64,000 nt of DNA, taken from Combretum micranthum. Taxonomy: Eukaryota; Streptophyta; Magnoliopsida; Myrtales; Combretaceae. The number at the start of each line of letters is the position of its first letter. The first letter of the stretch is position 1. Shown here piece by piece: positions 12,960-24,276 of this stretch. The notes under the pieces were generated by a model. It was not told where the DNA came from. It searched no databases and saw only the letters and a program-made list of their open reading frames with translations. Position numbers and translations under genes: made by a program. The stretch lies in contig JAMXBD010003420.1 of assembly GCA_024138025.1 (NCBI GenBank), positions 1-64,000 on the forward strand, written 5' to 3'.

Positions 12960-13345
12960 ACACTTGTACACGGGTCATGTAGAATGACTCGTGACTTCTT
13001 AGAATGTCGGTTTTTCTACATAAGGGTATACATTACTTATATACGTGACTCATGTATATCTACTCATGACTGGCTAGAACGTTAATTTTTTAATTTTGAA
13101 TGTACACAACCAACCTACACAAGTCATGTATGAGCACTCATGACTGGTCAGAAAGTGGATTTTGAAATTTGATTGTACACTACTCAAGTACACGAGTCAT
13201 ATATTGTCACTCGTGACTCCATAGAGAGTTTGTAAACCGAAAATAATTGTACACAACCTCTACATGACTCGTGTACTACCAGTCATGACTCCACAAAATG
13301 TTTAAAAATTGTACACTACCAAAGTACACGGGTTGTGTACATTAA
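12960..13345. repeat. Imperfect tandem repeats with hairpin stems in element A
   Basis: About six diverged units of roughly 70-80 bp carry GTACACGAGTCATG-like motifs. Each holds a short inverted repeat: near 12969 CACGGGTCAT pairs with ATGACTCGTG across five bases with one G-T wobble; near 13122 AGTCATG pairs with CATGACT; near 13189 CACGAGT pairs with ACTCGTG; near 13262 CATGACT pairs with AGTCATG; near 13322 GTACAC pairs with GTGTAC. The stem sequence differs between units but pairing is kept. A related inverted repeat lies in the right LTR at 30198-30242. Confidence 0.65.
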
Positions 13346-13601
13346 TAGTGTATACTAGAAAAATTCAAGTGCAAAAAATTCCTCTTTTTGTCAATTGCTA
13401 TGAAAATGCATGACAAAGTCTACGTACTTCGTACACTTTAAAAGTTTATTTACCCCTCAAATATTTATTATGAATGCTCTTCCCCACACTTAGCTTGAAA
13501 GTGCAATTTCCTCTCATGATGATGCTCTGAAATATACAAAAACTAGGTGGAGCTAGTCTATAAAAGAAAAAGAAAAGAAAACCACCTGTCTATGTCAGAC
13601 A

Positions 13602-13650
13602 TGGGCTGCCTCTCATAAAGCAATGTTGTTTTACATCGTTAGCTTAACAT
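13602..13650 (-). other. Conserved Athila/Tat-type non-coding motif
   Basis: GGGCTGCCTCTCATAAAGC, then a TTTTACATCGTTAGCT stretch, resembles a motif common in Athila/Tat elements (GGGTTGCCTCCCAACAAGC...TTTAACGTCATTAGCT, from memory). It supports the lineage call for element A. Its function is unknown to me. Confidence 0.45.
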
Positions 13651-13691
13651 TTGGTGTTAACCTTTCCACTTGGATCCTATGGGAATGTGCC

Positions 13692-16600
13692 TTACTCCCA
13701 TATTTCTGAAGTTAATAAGGGGAATTCCTTTCTCATTCTTGCTCCAATTCTTTTCAGTTCAATTCCCTTATGCTTAGATATTATAGGTTTCTTATTGGGA
13801 GTAAATTTATAAACCGATATTGGCTCAAACTCTATGATATAACTTATAGGCTCTAGTAACACCTCTTGATGTTCATCATCTCCCAAACACCCAGCCAACT
13901 CAATACAAGGAGAGAAAGTGTTATCATCAATTTCCATCTCATGCTCAATCTCTCCAACCTTCTTTTCTCCTAGGGTAAACTATATAATGTCCTCTAGATT
14001 TGTGCTTTCAAGGTGTAATGCCCTAATCTGATGGCATTATAACTCGCCACGTGTTCTCAACATAGATGGATAGGCTAAGGCTATGAAATACTAATCCACA
14101 AATAATCAAAACATATATCTCCAATACTTACAAATAAAAGGGAACCTGTTTAAAATACTTTCAATAATAAAACATCAAAATAACCTCATTGGCATAAACC
14201 ATAGCCAACATAGTCCAATCTTATAACATTTCAAAAAGTCATATAAAATTACTACTCACAAACATAAAACTGTTTACAACTCCATAAATTCCTCAATTAG
14301 CTATCATCAGATCCAAAGCATGTTTAAAAAGTCGGCAGGATAATCTGGTCCACTATTGTCCTCCTCGTAGTTCACAATGACATCAAATCCAGATAAATCA
14401 TATAAAACTTGATATTCACCTGTTCTTGAAAAAGATAAAAGAATGAGCAAATTTTGCCTAATACGCCAAACCACAAACACAAGCGCATAAGCACACGTCA
14501 TACATAATCATATACAACCTATTCTAATGCAGCAAGCATAATTTACTATCTTTGATTAGCGAGGAAACAACATAGTCTATAACCATTTGCAACTAGTCCT
14601 AAACCTAGAGTAACTCATGACTCCATAAAAACAAATTTTCTATAAAATAGTTTGATATATATATATATATATATATATTGGTGTTGGATGCGATCTACCC
14701 ACCTGATGCCATCATTGCACCATCCTAAACTACTGAAATCATTTCTATGCGTAAGTTTACTCAGGATAATCTCACACATAGATCATCAAGGTACCAGCGT
14801 TAGCATCACAGTCTGCTTGATCTTTACTAATAGTAGCCAATCACAAACAACAAGCAAAATATAATTAAAAGCCAAATATAATTAGATCAATTTATCGATT
14901 CGAATCCTACAAGCACATATAACAAGCAAGGAATGGTCGTACTTGCATTAATATCAAGGAACAGAACTCTAATTCACCAAGATCCTGATCACATAAATAA
15001 AGCAGGTTTCAATATATATTTTTCATAACATAAACCTAATCCAAATTTCACCTAAAACCCGAATCCTAAAATAACCATAAATCCACACCTTTCCCTTGAT
15101 TGAAATGCAAAATTTATCCAATAGAACCAATCTCCTCAAAAGTTTCTCCAAACCCTAGAATTCCATTTAATACCAAATAGACCAAAAATTATAACCATGA
15201 TATCATATAAGCTAAGAATATACCAACTTACCTATAATTGAGTCTCAATTCCTCTTGATCACCAAAAATCTAATCTCCAATAAATCTAGGCATTTCTTCA
15301 ATCTCTCCTTCAAAACTAATAGAAAAACCCTAAGGAAATAGATAAATCTTATAATTTCTATAGAAAAGACAAAGTTTCGATTACCTTAATTTGATCTTCT
15401 AAATCTCCTTGGTTGCTATGAACACTTAGAGAGATGATTTCTAGGTTTAGCAGTGCTTTTGAGAAGGAAACACTAAGATAGGATAAAAAGAAACTCGTGG
15501 AAAACTCTGTGTCTTCTAAACACATACGCTGGCAGTTTTCAACGTACACCAGCGGTGTAAATCAAAGGTCAGCGGCACAAACGTAAAGGCTAGTGGCCAT
15601 TTCATTTTGGGTCATTTTTCTTTTACACATACGCCAGTATGTATGCCAGCGGTGTAAGGTCCAAAGTAAGTGGCGAACTTAATTCTGATCAATTTCCTTC
15701 ATTCTAACATTGGCTTCAACACTACCTAAGCCACATAACATACATTGGCTGTGCTGAATCCTATACTGGCGGTGTACTAGCCGGTGTTCAATTGAGAAAT
15801 TCCATCTTCCATCATGTGTTTTTCATGTGATCAAACACAAATTTACTTTAGATTTTGGCCATATAGTCCTTTTATTTTATATCAATTGACACTTTTACCC
15901 TTTTTTATAAATTATTTACTTGTATATTATACAAGGGTGAGAGTACTAGGGAAAGGATTAAGACATAACACATCAATCTCCTCACATTCGTCCCTTTCTT
16001 TAGTAGACTCTAACCCATCTTCATGATTGTTTAGATCTACCCTATGATCCACAAATTCATTTTTCTTCTCCACTAACTCATCCTTCACTTTTGTTGCCTC
16101 CTCAAGTTTTATATTTGGGTCATTTTCTCCTGATGCATAAAAAGGACTTGTAATTATCTCCTTATTTACTCCCTCATGTCTCCCAAGAGTTTCTAAAGAT
16201 TCAATTAACCTAAATACCCACTCTTGAGATGGTCTTAGAAGAGTGATCAATTCTTCCAAGCTTATGAGTTTGTAAAGAATAGGAGAATAAACATTCCATG
16301 ATTCTAATTCAAAATGTACTCGAATCATCTTAACAAATGAATCTAATTTGTCGTATATTGTCTTGATGATCCATTCCAACATGGATTTTGCTTGAGGATC
16401 TTCATTAGTATAGCTCAAGGAAGAGGATAATATAGTCAATGTAGCTTGAGCATGGTCGTACTGTGAGGTTTGAGAATAATGTGGGACAAGTGTCTTACTT
16501 TGACATTCAAAGGCTAAATGTGTACCACCATACTCCCTATAAATCATATCATCAAGAGTCATAGGGTCAATATTTGGAAACATTTGATAAGAAGTAATAG

Positions 16601-16766
16601 GGAAGAATGTATTTGTATAAAATGAGTTAGAAGGATAATAATATGGATTAGGGCATTTATAAGTCTCATGATCACCTCCACAATATAAATACAAAAATCC
16701 CATGCAATTCATACAACCCCAAAACTCAAGAACATAATCAATGAAATGAATAACCCTAAAAACCAA
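13692..16766 (-). pseudogene. Gag-like ORF of element A, split by solo LTR H
   Basis: The first half lies at 16766-15932 and the second at 14013-13692 (open frame from 13937). A 1918-bp LTR with TSD CAAGG separates them. Without it the frame stays in register across the junction, with one TAG stop shortly after. Near the N-terminus is YCGGDHETYKC, a degenerate CCHC-like knuckle that has lost its first cysteine, preceded by IHFIDYVLEFWGCMNC. Acidic, charged stretches follow, and the C-terminus reads RMRKEFPLLTSEIWE. The upstream open frame begins at a TTG, so the original ATG has been lost or lies elsewhere. It sits directly behind the primer site, as gag would. I infer an RNA-binding structural protein of a non-autonomous element; no polymerase follows. 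Confidence 0.65.
14014..15931 (-). repeat. Solo LTR H, relative of element B LTR
   Basis: The plus strand begins TGTAATGCCCTAATC, the reverse complement of B's LTR end, including a shared CACGTGTTCTC/GAGAACACGT block. The other end, read on the minus strand, is TATAATATACAAG against B's TGTAATATACAAA, so the terminal TG became TA. TSD CAAGG lies at 14009-14013 and 15932-15936. The length of 1918 bp matches B's 1897 bp. GC-richer GGCGGTGTA-like motifs at about 15530-15780 correspond to B's CCGGC-rich U3. A (TA)n run lies at about 14655-14680. Short frames inside are not genes. Confidence 0.85.
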
Positions 16767-16820
16767 AAAAATGAAAAAATAGCTAAAGTAGCAGCTACTT
16801 AGGCTTTCCTCATGATGTCA

Positions 16821-16839
16821 AATCCCCAGTACGATGCCA
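16821..16839 (-). promoter_or_regulatory. Primer-binding site of element A
   Basis: The minus strand reads TGGCATCGTACTGGGGATT just inside the LTR end. The usual Athila/Tat tRNA-Asp primer site is TGGCGCCGTTGCCGGGGA (from memory), so this copy is a diverged form. Confidence 0.65.
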
Positions 16840-16844
16840 AAAAT

Positions 16845-17608
16845 TGATTAAATACAGATTGCACAAGAATAATAAAAAAAACCCGTTGTAATCCTACAAT
16901 CTAGCAAAGGCAAAAGTGTCTATTTTGTAGTAGAGAAGTAAACACAAGTGTTGTCCTTAAGGATCTATGGGCAAGTACTAATATTTCCCTTTTACTACTA
17001 TCTAGCCTAAATTATCAAAGTGATTGTATTAATTCTAAATTACTAACTAAACTGATAACTAGCAAACCCTAACTAATGATATGAGCACTTTTCATGGTTT
17101 TTCAATTCAATCACAAACTATGCCCTTAGTTTTGATCCACCCTAACACTTAATTCTTATGATAACAGTCAATTAATGATTAGTTAAGCCTTGAACTGCAA
17201 GGTTTCTTAATTAAACCAATTACTCTCTTCAAGTCAGTTGGTTCCTAATCCTACATGAGATAGTAGGAATGTCTCTCTTCGCTAACACTAATGTAAAATT
17301 GCATGGATTTCATGAACACTAATTATAGATTGAATATTTATTGTAGAAATTCGAAGTCTTCCATGTCTTAGTGAAACATGCAATTTTTTCATTCATTGAT
17401 GATCTATCTTACTAGTTAAAATCTCTTTCTAACTAATAAGAATCAAGCATCCAATAATCTTAGCCAAAAATTATCATAAGAACAATTAAGATCACATGAA
17501 TAAATCTAAGACATAAACTTTTTCATTAATTAATAAAGATTCAGAACATGGGTTAAGGTTTCACAAAACATAGGGTATACAAATCTACTCTTCCATGGAT
17601 AAACAATA
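16845..17608 (-). repeat. 5' LTR of element A, piece 1
   Basis: It begins TGATTAAATACAG next to the primer site and aligns to 6361 onward. It is cut at AAACAATA by element B, and the CAATA at 17604-17608 is one copy of B's TSD. Confidence 0.85.
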
Positions 17609-19505
17609 TGTAATACACAAATAAATAAATCATAGTGAAGGGTAGTAATGTAATATATTGTTTTTTAAGAGGATGATTTTGTCTTTTGATAGTTGAAATT
17701 GAACCCGAGAAAGTTGTTTGCAAAGAACATGAATGGGAGGAATTAGACCGGCTATAAGCTACCAGCTTTGGTGTATAAGGCTGCCAGCTTTAGTGTACAA
17801 GGCTGCCAGCTTTTATTGGAGCATCGTCGGCCTTATGTTAGCTTTAGAGTTTTGGAGAGTTTGCAAGAAATTAGTGAATGAAGGCGGTGTATAACATCAG
17901 ACTAAAGGTCACCGGCATATGTATTCAAAGACGCCAATGTAGCATGGAAAGCGCCGGTTTTCTGCCGGCTTAAAATGCAAAATCTTGTTTCCTTAAATCT
18001 AAGCCGCCCCCAAGCCTATATTCGTACGAAAAATAACATCCTTTCTTTTGGTGCTAGGGTTTCTCAATCTTTATATGAGTCCCCTAGGTCTTTAGTTCTT
18101 CCTTAATCTCTCTCTTCTAAGAAATTATAGGTAAGAATTTCCTTTCAAATCTCTTTAGGATAAAATTTTAGTAGATGTTGTTTTCAATTGGTTTTGTGAG
18201 GAATCAAGTGCTTGGATACAAACCCTAGGTGTTGTGGAGTTATGATTTCTTGGTGATTGAGAAGAACTGAAAATCTCATCCTAGGTAAGGTATGAATTTA
18301 TTTCATCTTTGAGGAATCATAGAAATAATCTTTTCTGAATTATGGTATATGTTATGTTATGAAGGGATTTCTAGGGTTTTGGTGAACTTTAGAGAAATTA
18401 TTTTCTAATGGAAATTTCGGTTAACATACCTATTGCGAAGATTTGTGTACAAACCTAGATCTTAGTTCTTGTTAGATTAGGGTTTGGTTTATCTTGAGCT
18501 TTGATTATGAATATAGTTATGTTGAGATGGTTTTGTTTATTTGATCAAGGTTCTGTTGATATTAGGGTTTTGTGAAAAAGCTTGTACAGTACGACCTTAC
18601 CATGCTTGGTCTTTGTTCTTGTAGGATTAGAATGGTAAATTGACCTAATTCTATTCAGTATATAATTGAATGTGTGTTGTTTGTGTTTGACTTTGGTTAG
18701 TAAAGACCACGTAAAGTATGATGCTAATGAGGCGTCCTAATGATCCTTGAGTGCCATTGTCCCTAGTGGAGTTGCACTTTGAGATGATTCTGGTAGTTTA
18801 GGAGTAGTGAGAGTACCACACCTGAGTGTTTGGGAGATTCTCAGCACCATATATGTATAATTACCTATTTTCTATATTGGTTGTTTTAAGGAGTCCTGAG
18901 ATACTCCACGTTTGGGGTTAGGCGTGAATGGCCTTAGATTATGTGGTTTGCTTGGCTAATTTGAAGATAATAATTTGTGTTTGTTGCATTAGTTTCTAAG
19001 TTGTATGTAGTATTGCTTATTGCTTGTTCATGTGCATATGTTTTCGATTTGGCGTACTAGACGTTTTTGCTTACCCCTTTATCTTTTTCAGGAACATGTG
19101 AAGATCAGATAGTTTATGATATATCTGGATCTGATGTATATGTGGACTACGGAAAGACGTCAGTAGACCTGATTATCCTGCAGATCTCTAGATTTGTTTG
19201 GGATGATTGTGAATAGATGGAACTATGAAAAGTTGTTTTCAAAACTTTTGTTTGATTTACGAAATTTTTAAAAAGAATCTTTATTTGAGTTTAATTGTAG
19301 CAGTTTCGCTTTGGTTTATGCCAACTAGATAGTTATGAGGATTATTTTAGTTTTATGACGTTTATTTTTAAAGTATCCTTATTTTGAGAGATTTAAAGAT
19401 ATATGTTTTTTATTATTGGTGGTTTAGAGTTTTTAATAACTTTAGCGTATTCTTTACAAGTGAGAACACGTAGCGGTTATAATGCCTTTAGGTTAGGGCG
19501 TTACT
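17609..19505 (+). repeat. 5' LTR of element B
   Basis: It begins TGTAATACACAAAT and ends GGGCGTTACT just before the primer site. The matching 3' copy begins TGTAATATACAAAT at 24277. The U3 at about 17745-17960 is unusually rich in CCGGC/CCAGC motifs for such AT-rich DNA. A TATA-like TTTATATGAG lies near 18070, corresponding to TTTATATAAG near 24740. Confidence 0.9.
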
Positions 19506-19512
19506 GCTTAAT

Positions 19513-19524
19513 TGGTATCTGAGC
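19513..19524 (+). promoter_or_regulatory. tRNA-Met-type primer-binding site of element B
   Basis: TGGTATCTGAGC follows the LTR end after a short spacer. The usual plant initiator-Met site is TGGTATCAGAGC, so there is one difference. Confidence 0.75.
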
Positions 19525-19712
19525 AATAGATTTTTTATCTCATTAGATTTTGGTTATGAACTCCTTAAGACGGTGAGAAGTAATGAGAATGGTAGAAAAT
19601 TGTGTGGATATTTATTTTTTAGTAAGTTGTTTTATCATCTAAAGCTTTTTGTAGTGTTATGATCTTTTAATGTTTCTATCTAATCTCATAGATGCTGTTT
19701 ATTCTTGTTAGA

Positions 19713-20884
19713 ATGCCTCTACGAAGAAAAGCCCCTGATGCTGGTTCCTTCAGGACTTGTGAGGAAAATCACAAAAGAACCAGCCACCCTTGAATCCAGT
19801 GCCTGAAGATTTACCCCTGCTACCATCAACTACTTGTAGGACAAGGTGCTAGTTAATGTTGTCAAGTTGATGCAAGCTGTAAATGCTCTTTCAGGAGTAG
19901 TTATTCAACAGAAACAGAATATGAGAAATTATATGCAAGTGATTCAAGTTAATGTTGAAACTCGGAGAAGGAGACCCAGAGGCTGAATAGCAATGGAGGC
20001 AATGGAGCTAGGCATGTTGATGTCCTAAGTTTGAACAAGTTTGTGGATCTAGTCTACAAGTTTGAGCCTACGCCTAGGAGGCCTTTGGATGCTCAATTAT
20101 GGATGGAGGAGGTTGAGAAGACTTTAGTTGCCTTAGATATTCCAGAACATAAGAAGGTGGAGTATGCCTCCTAATTGTCGAATGGGAGGGCAAACAATTG
20201 GTGGCTGAGCACCAAGAGGCATATGCCTGGAGTGATCACTTGGGATACATTCCAGCAGGCTTTCTATAGAGAGTTTTTTCCCTAATAGTGTTAAGCAGAA
20301 GATGCTCTAGAAGTACTACACACTACAACAAGGAAAGATGACTGTGGAGGAGTATGAGGTTGAGCTTCACCAATTGATGATTCCTACCTGACCACTTGAA
20401 GGAGAGCAAAGAGGCTAAGGTTAGCAGGTTCATCACTGGTTGGAGCCTAAAATCCAGTATCAAGTGAACTTGATGGACCTGATCAATTATTATGTTATGG
20501 CCAATAAGGCCAAGACTGTGGAACAAGGATTGAATAGGAAGAGTCGTGAACCACAGAGGGTATAGATCTATTTGGGGAAGAGGCCAGTTGCTAGTGTTTC
20601 TACCCAGGATAGTGGAAAGAGACCACTTACCCAGCAAGTTAGATCAAAGTTCTAATAAAAGATGTTTTAGGTGTTAGGGACTCCATGAAGTCAAGGATTA
20701 CAATGGCCCGAGAATGCTTGCTTCACTTGTGGGAAAATTGGACATAGTCATAAGTTATGCACTGAGAAAGCTGTGATTCCACAGGTGTTTTGCTTTAAAT
20801 GTGGACAAACAGGACACAGGGCCATAGAATGCAAGGAGATTGGAAAGCAAGTAGTTCCAAGTGTTCATATAGGCAGAGCTTTGG
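19713..20884 (+). pseudogene. Gag pseudogene of element B with two zinc knuckles
   Basis: A start at 19713 gives MPLRRKAPDAG, like the MPPRR start of many Tekay/Del gags, but the frame soon breaks. The capsid part between about 20020 and 20560 is recognisable across frames (for example TIPAGFL and KEWLSTxxEYE equivalents). Two CCHC knuckles are clear near 20727 (CFTCGKIGHSHKLC) and 20789 (CFKCGQTGHRAIEC). The role would be particle assembly and RNA packaging. The minus-strand frame at 20323-20637 is a shadow of this region. Confidence 0.8.
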
Positions 20885-21640
20885 GTGGCCAAGGATAAAG
20901 AACATCAGCTAAAGTATATGCTTTTCGGCATAGACACCTCCAATGCAGACACAGTTACAAGTGTGTTCTACATTTCTCTGCATAGTACATATGTTCTTTT
21001 TGACTTGAGTGCAAGCTTTTCATGTATATCTAATTCTTTTGTATCTGTATGTGGTATGAATGTTGAGCATATGTCTGGATGTTTATCTGTAAATACTCCT
21101 TTGAGGAGTGGAGCTTTGTTGAATAGGATTTGTAGGGAGTTTGATATAGAGATAGAGGGTAGACATTTCTATGCAAATATAGTAGTTTTTGATATATTGG
21201 ATTTTGATATCATCTTTAGAGTAGATTGGTTGGCGAAATACCATGCTAAGATTGATTGTCACAACTTGGTCATGGAGTTTGACTTACCAAATGGAGATCA
21301 ATTTGTACATAAGCTAGATGTACAAAGACCACCAGTTTTGCCCACATATGAGTTATGGGAAATGTCAATGTTAGCAATGGCACCTATGACTATTGGAGAT
21401 GGATTAAAGAAAGACCTTGCCAGGATACCGGTTGTAAGAGAATATATTGATGTTTTTCTAGAGGATCTATTGGGATTACCATCAGAGAGAGAAGTAAAGT
21501 TGTGTATTGATTTGGTGCCAAGTACTTTACCTAAGTCTAAAGCATTATATCGTATGGCTCCAATGGAACTAGCAGAGTTAAAGGTTCAATTAGAAGAATT
21601 GCTTAAGAAGAAGTTCATTAGACCGAGTGTATCACCCTGA
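20885..21640 (+). pseudogene. Protease and RT N-terminus of element B
   Basis: The 251-codon open frame includes YVLFDLSASFSCIS where the aspartic protease active site is normally D-S/T-G-A, so the glycine motif is lost (DLSA). WLAKYHAKIDCHN and the FLEDLLGLPSEREVKLCIDLVP linker follow. YRMAPMELAELKVQLEELLKKKFIRPSVSP is the start of reverse transcriptase. It ends at TGA (21638-21640), where the family has an arginine codon before the [12 protein letters not shown] motif, and the RT frame continues directly after it. The stop is therefore a point mutation. Confidence 0.85.
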
Positions 21641-22390
21641 AGAGCCCCAGCGTTATTCGTGAAGAAGAAGGATGGGAGCATGAGGTTGTATATTGACTAT
21701 AGAGAGTTAAACCAAGTGACGATCAAGAACAAGTACCCATTGCCAAGAATAGATTATTTGTTTGATTAGATGCAGGAGCACGAGTATTTTCAAAGACTGA
21801 TCTGAGATCAAGATATCACCAGCTACGATTTAAGGTTGACGACATTCAAAAGGCCGCTTTTAGGACCATGTATGGACATTATGAATTTGTTGTCATGCCT
21901 TTTGGTCTTATGAACGCACTAGCAGTTTTCATGGATTTAATGAATAGAGTTTGCCAAGATTATCTGGACTTGTTTATAGTGGTATTTATTGATGATGTGC
22001 TAGTATTCTCTAAGTCAAAAGAAGAACATAAAGAACATCTAAGGTTAGTGTTGACTAGACTGCAAGAGGAAAAGTTGTATGCCAAGTTCACAAAGTGTGA
22101 GTTTTGGTTAGAACAAGTGTCTGTCTTAGGACATATTGTGGATGGAAATGGGATTTCAGTGGATCTTGAGAAAGTGAAAGCAGTAGTAGAATGGCCAAGA
22201 CTGAAGAACGTGTTAGAGATTAGAAGTTTTCTAAGAATGGTAGGATATTACAGATGATTTATTGAAGATTTTTCCAAGATTGTAGGTCCATTAACCCTAT
22301 TAACACAGAAAGGGGTGAAGTATGTTTAGGACAAAGATTATGAGAATAGCTTCTAGTAGTTAAAGGACAAACTGGTATCGACTTCAGTAC
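21641..22390 (+). pseudogene. Reverse transcriptase core of element B
   Basis: It continues with [33 protein letters not shown], then a frameshift. An open stretch at 21868-22257 follows with [21 protein letters not shown] and FIDDVLVFS (catalytic DD pair present), then [14 protein letters not shown] and a TGA where the family has an arginine codon. The enzyme would copy element RNA into cDNA in virus-like particles. Extra stops and the frameshift prevent a full-length product. Confidence 0.88.
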
Positions 22391-22790
22391 TAGCTCTATC
22401 AGTGAGTAGCGAAGAATATTCTACTTACAATGATGCCTCTATTCAAGATTTAGGTTGTGTTTTTATACAAGGAGGTAGGGTTATAGCATACGCCTCAAGA
22501 CAACTAAAGCCCTATGAATGGAATTATCTTACGCATGATTTAGAATTGGCAGCAATAGTTCATGCTTTGAAGCTTTGGAGACATTACTTATATGGAGAAA
22601 GATGCAAAATATTTACGGATCACAAGAGTTTGAAGTACATCTTTACCTAAAGAAAGTTAAACATGAGGCAAAGGACATGGTTGGAGCTTATTAAAGACTA
22701 TGATGTAGATATCTAGTATCATCATGAGAAGGCAAATGTTGTTGCAAATGCCTTAAGTAGGAAACGAGTGGAGAATCTTACAACCATGAT
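22391..22790 (+). pseudogene. RNase H domain of element B
   Basis: The open stretch at 22402-22650 holds [15 protein letters not shown] (family form Y-T/S-DAS), [16 protein letters not shown] and [13 protein letters not shown], then a stop where the family has Q. ANVVANALSRK near 22750 is the usual end of the domain. It would remove RNA from the RNA-DNA hybrid. Confidence 0.88.
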
Positions 22791-24234
22791 CACTTCTAAA
22801 TGTTATCTGATAGAAGACATGAGGAAGCTTGAGTTAGAGATAGTGACCAGACGAGTAGAGCAAGATTGGTAAATTTACATATTCAACTTACTCTTGTAGA
22901 CAGAATCAAAGCGGAAAAAGTGGATGATCCATATAAGAGGAGATAAGGAGAAGGATGGAAGTTGGTAGAGCACCTGAGTTTTATATTTATGAAAAGTGTT
23001 ATGTGATACAAGGGAAGGTTATGCGTGCCAGAACAAGGAGATCTTGAGAAGGAATTGTTAAAAGAGGCATATTCTTCAGGTTATTCAATCCATCTCGAAG
23101 GCAACAAGATGTATCAAGATTTGAAAAACCTATATTAATGGAATAATATGAAGAAAGAGATAGCAGAGTATGTATCAAAGTGCTACACTTGTCAATTGAT
23201 CAATATTGAGCATAAAAGACCGGTAGATGAACAGAAGCCTTTGCCAATACCTTAATGGAAGTGGAAACACATCACCATGGACTTCGTTACTACTCTACCT
23301 AGAACTAGAGAAACATTCGATTCAGTATGGGTGATTGTTGATAGACTTACCAAAGTAGGCCACTTCATACCGATAAGAACTAGGTATCGATTAGATCAGT
23401 TAGCAAAGTTGTATATTAAAGAGATTATAAGGCTACAGGGAAAACTGGTATCTATAGTATCAGATCGAGACACCAAAATTTGTTGGAAGATTTTGGAAAA
23501 GTTTGCATCAAGCTTTAGGCACCAAAGTTGTTTTCAGCACAACCTATCATCCTCAAATTGATAGACAATCTGAAAGGACTATTTAGATTCTAGAAGACAT
23601 GTTAAGGGTATATGTTCTGGATTTCAAAGATAGTTGGGTTGAGCATTTGCCTTTGGTGGAGTTTGCGTATAATAACAGTTATCAAGCATCAATTGGGATG
23701 CTACCTTATGAAGCTTTGCATGGTAGGAAATGCTGATCACCGATTCATTGGGATGAAGTTGGTGAAAAACATATTTTGGGACCAAAATTGATGAAAGATG
23801 TTGATGACAAAGTTAGGTTGATCAAACAAAGATTACAAACTGCCCAAAGTCATCAAAAAAAGTTATGCTTGAGAGGCAAGTTGAATCCTAGATAAGTGGG
23901 ACCATATGAAATTTTGGAAAGGATAGGCGATTTGGCTTACAAGTTAGCTTTATTGCCTAGTTTGGAAGGAGTGCATAACATGTTCCACGTATCTATGTTG
24001 TGAAAATATGTGAAGGATCTGGATCAGATAGTGGCATTAGAGCCGTTAGAAGTACGACAAAATCTTACAACAATTAAAAAGCCATTAAAGATTATTGATA
24101 CCAAGGAGAAGATCTTGAGAAGAAGAGTGATCAAATATGTCAAGGTCCAATGGATAAATCAGTCGGAACAAGAAGCAACTTAGGACTAGAGGAGGAAACG
24201 AGATCAAAGTACCCCAAGCTATTCATTGAATTAG
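22791..24234 (+). pseudogene. Integrase with chromodomain-like tail, element B
   Basis: The HHCC zinc domain is seen near 23090-23200 (SIHLEGNKMYQDLKN, CYTCQLINIEHKRP). The catalytic core starts at 23277 (MDFVTTLPRTRETFDSVWVIVDRLTKVGHF), with SDRDTK near 23460. A frameshift follows, then TTYHPQIDRQSERT and EFAYNNSYQASIGMLPYEALHGRKC. The C-terminal GPYEILERIGDLAYKLALLP and VHNMFHVSML lead into ILRRRVIKYVKVQW, like the Tekay-type chromodomain that directs insertion to certain chromatin. The last stop is at about 24232-24234. Several stops are present, so it is inactive. The minus-strand frame at 24140-24376 is a shadow. Confidence 0.88.
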
Positions 24235-24260
24235 GTAACTTTTGAGGACAAAAGTTTCTC

Positions 24261-24276
24261 TTTAGGAGGAGAAAGA
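24261..24276 (+). promoter_or_regulatory. Polypurine tract of element B
   Basis: TTTAGGAGGAGAAAGA sits directly before the 3' LTR start TGTAATATAC. Confidence 0.8.

Noticed and set aside
20323..20637. 104-codon minus-strand open frame
   Set aside because: Shadow of the plus-strand gag of element B.
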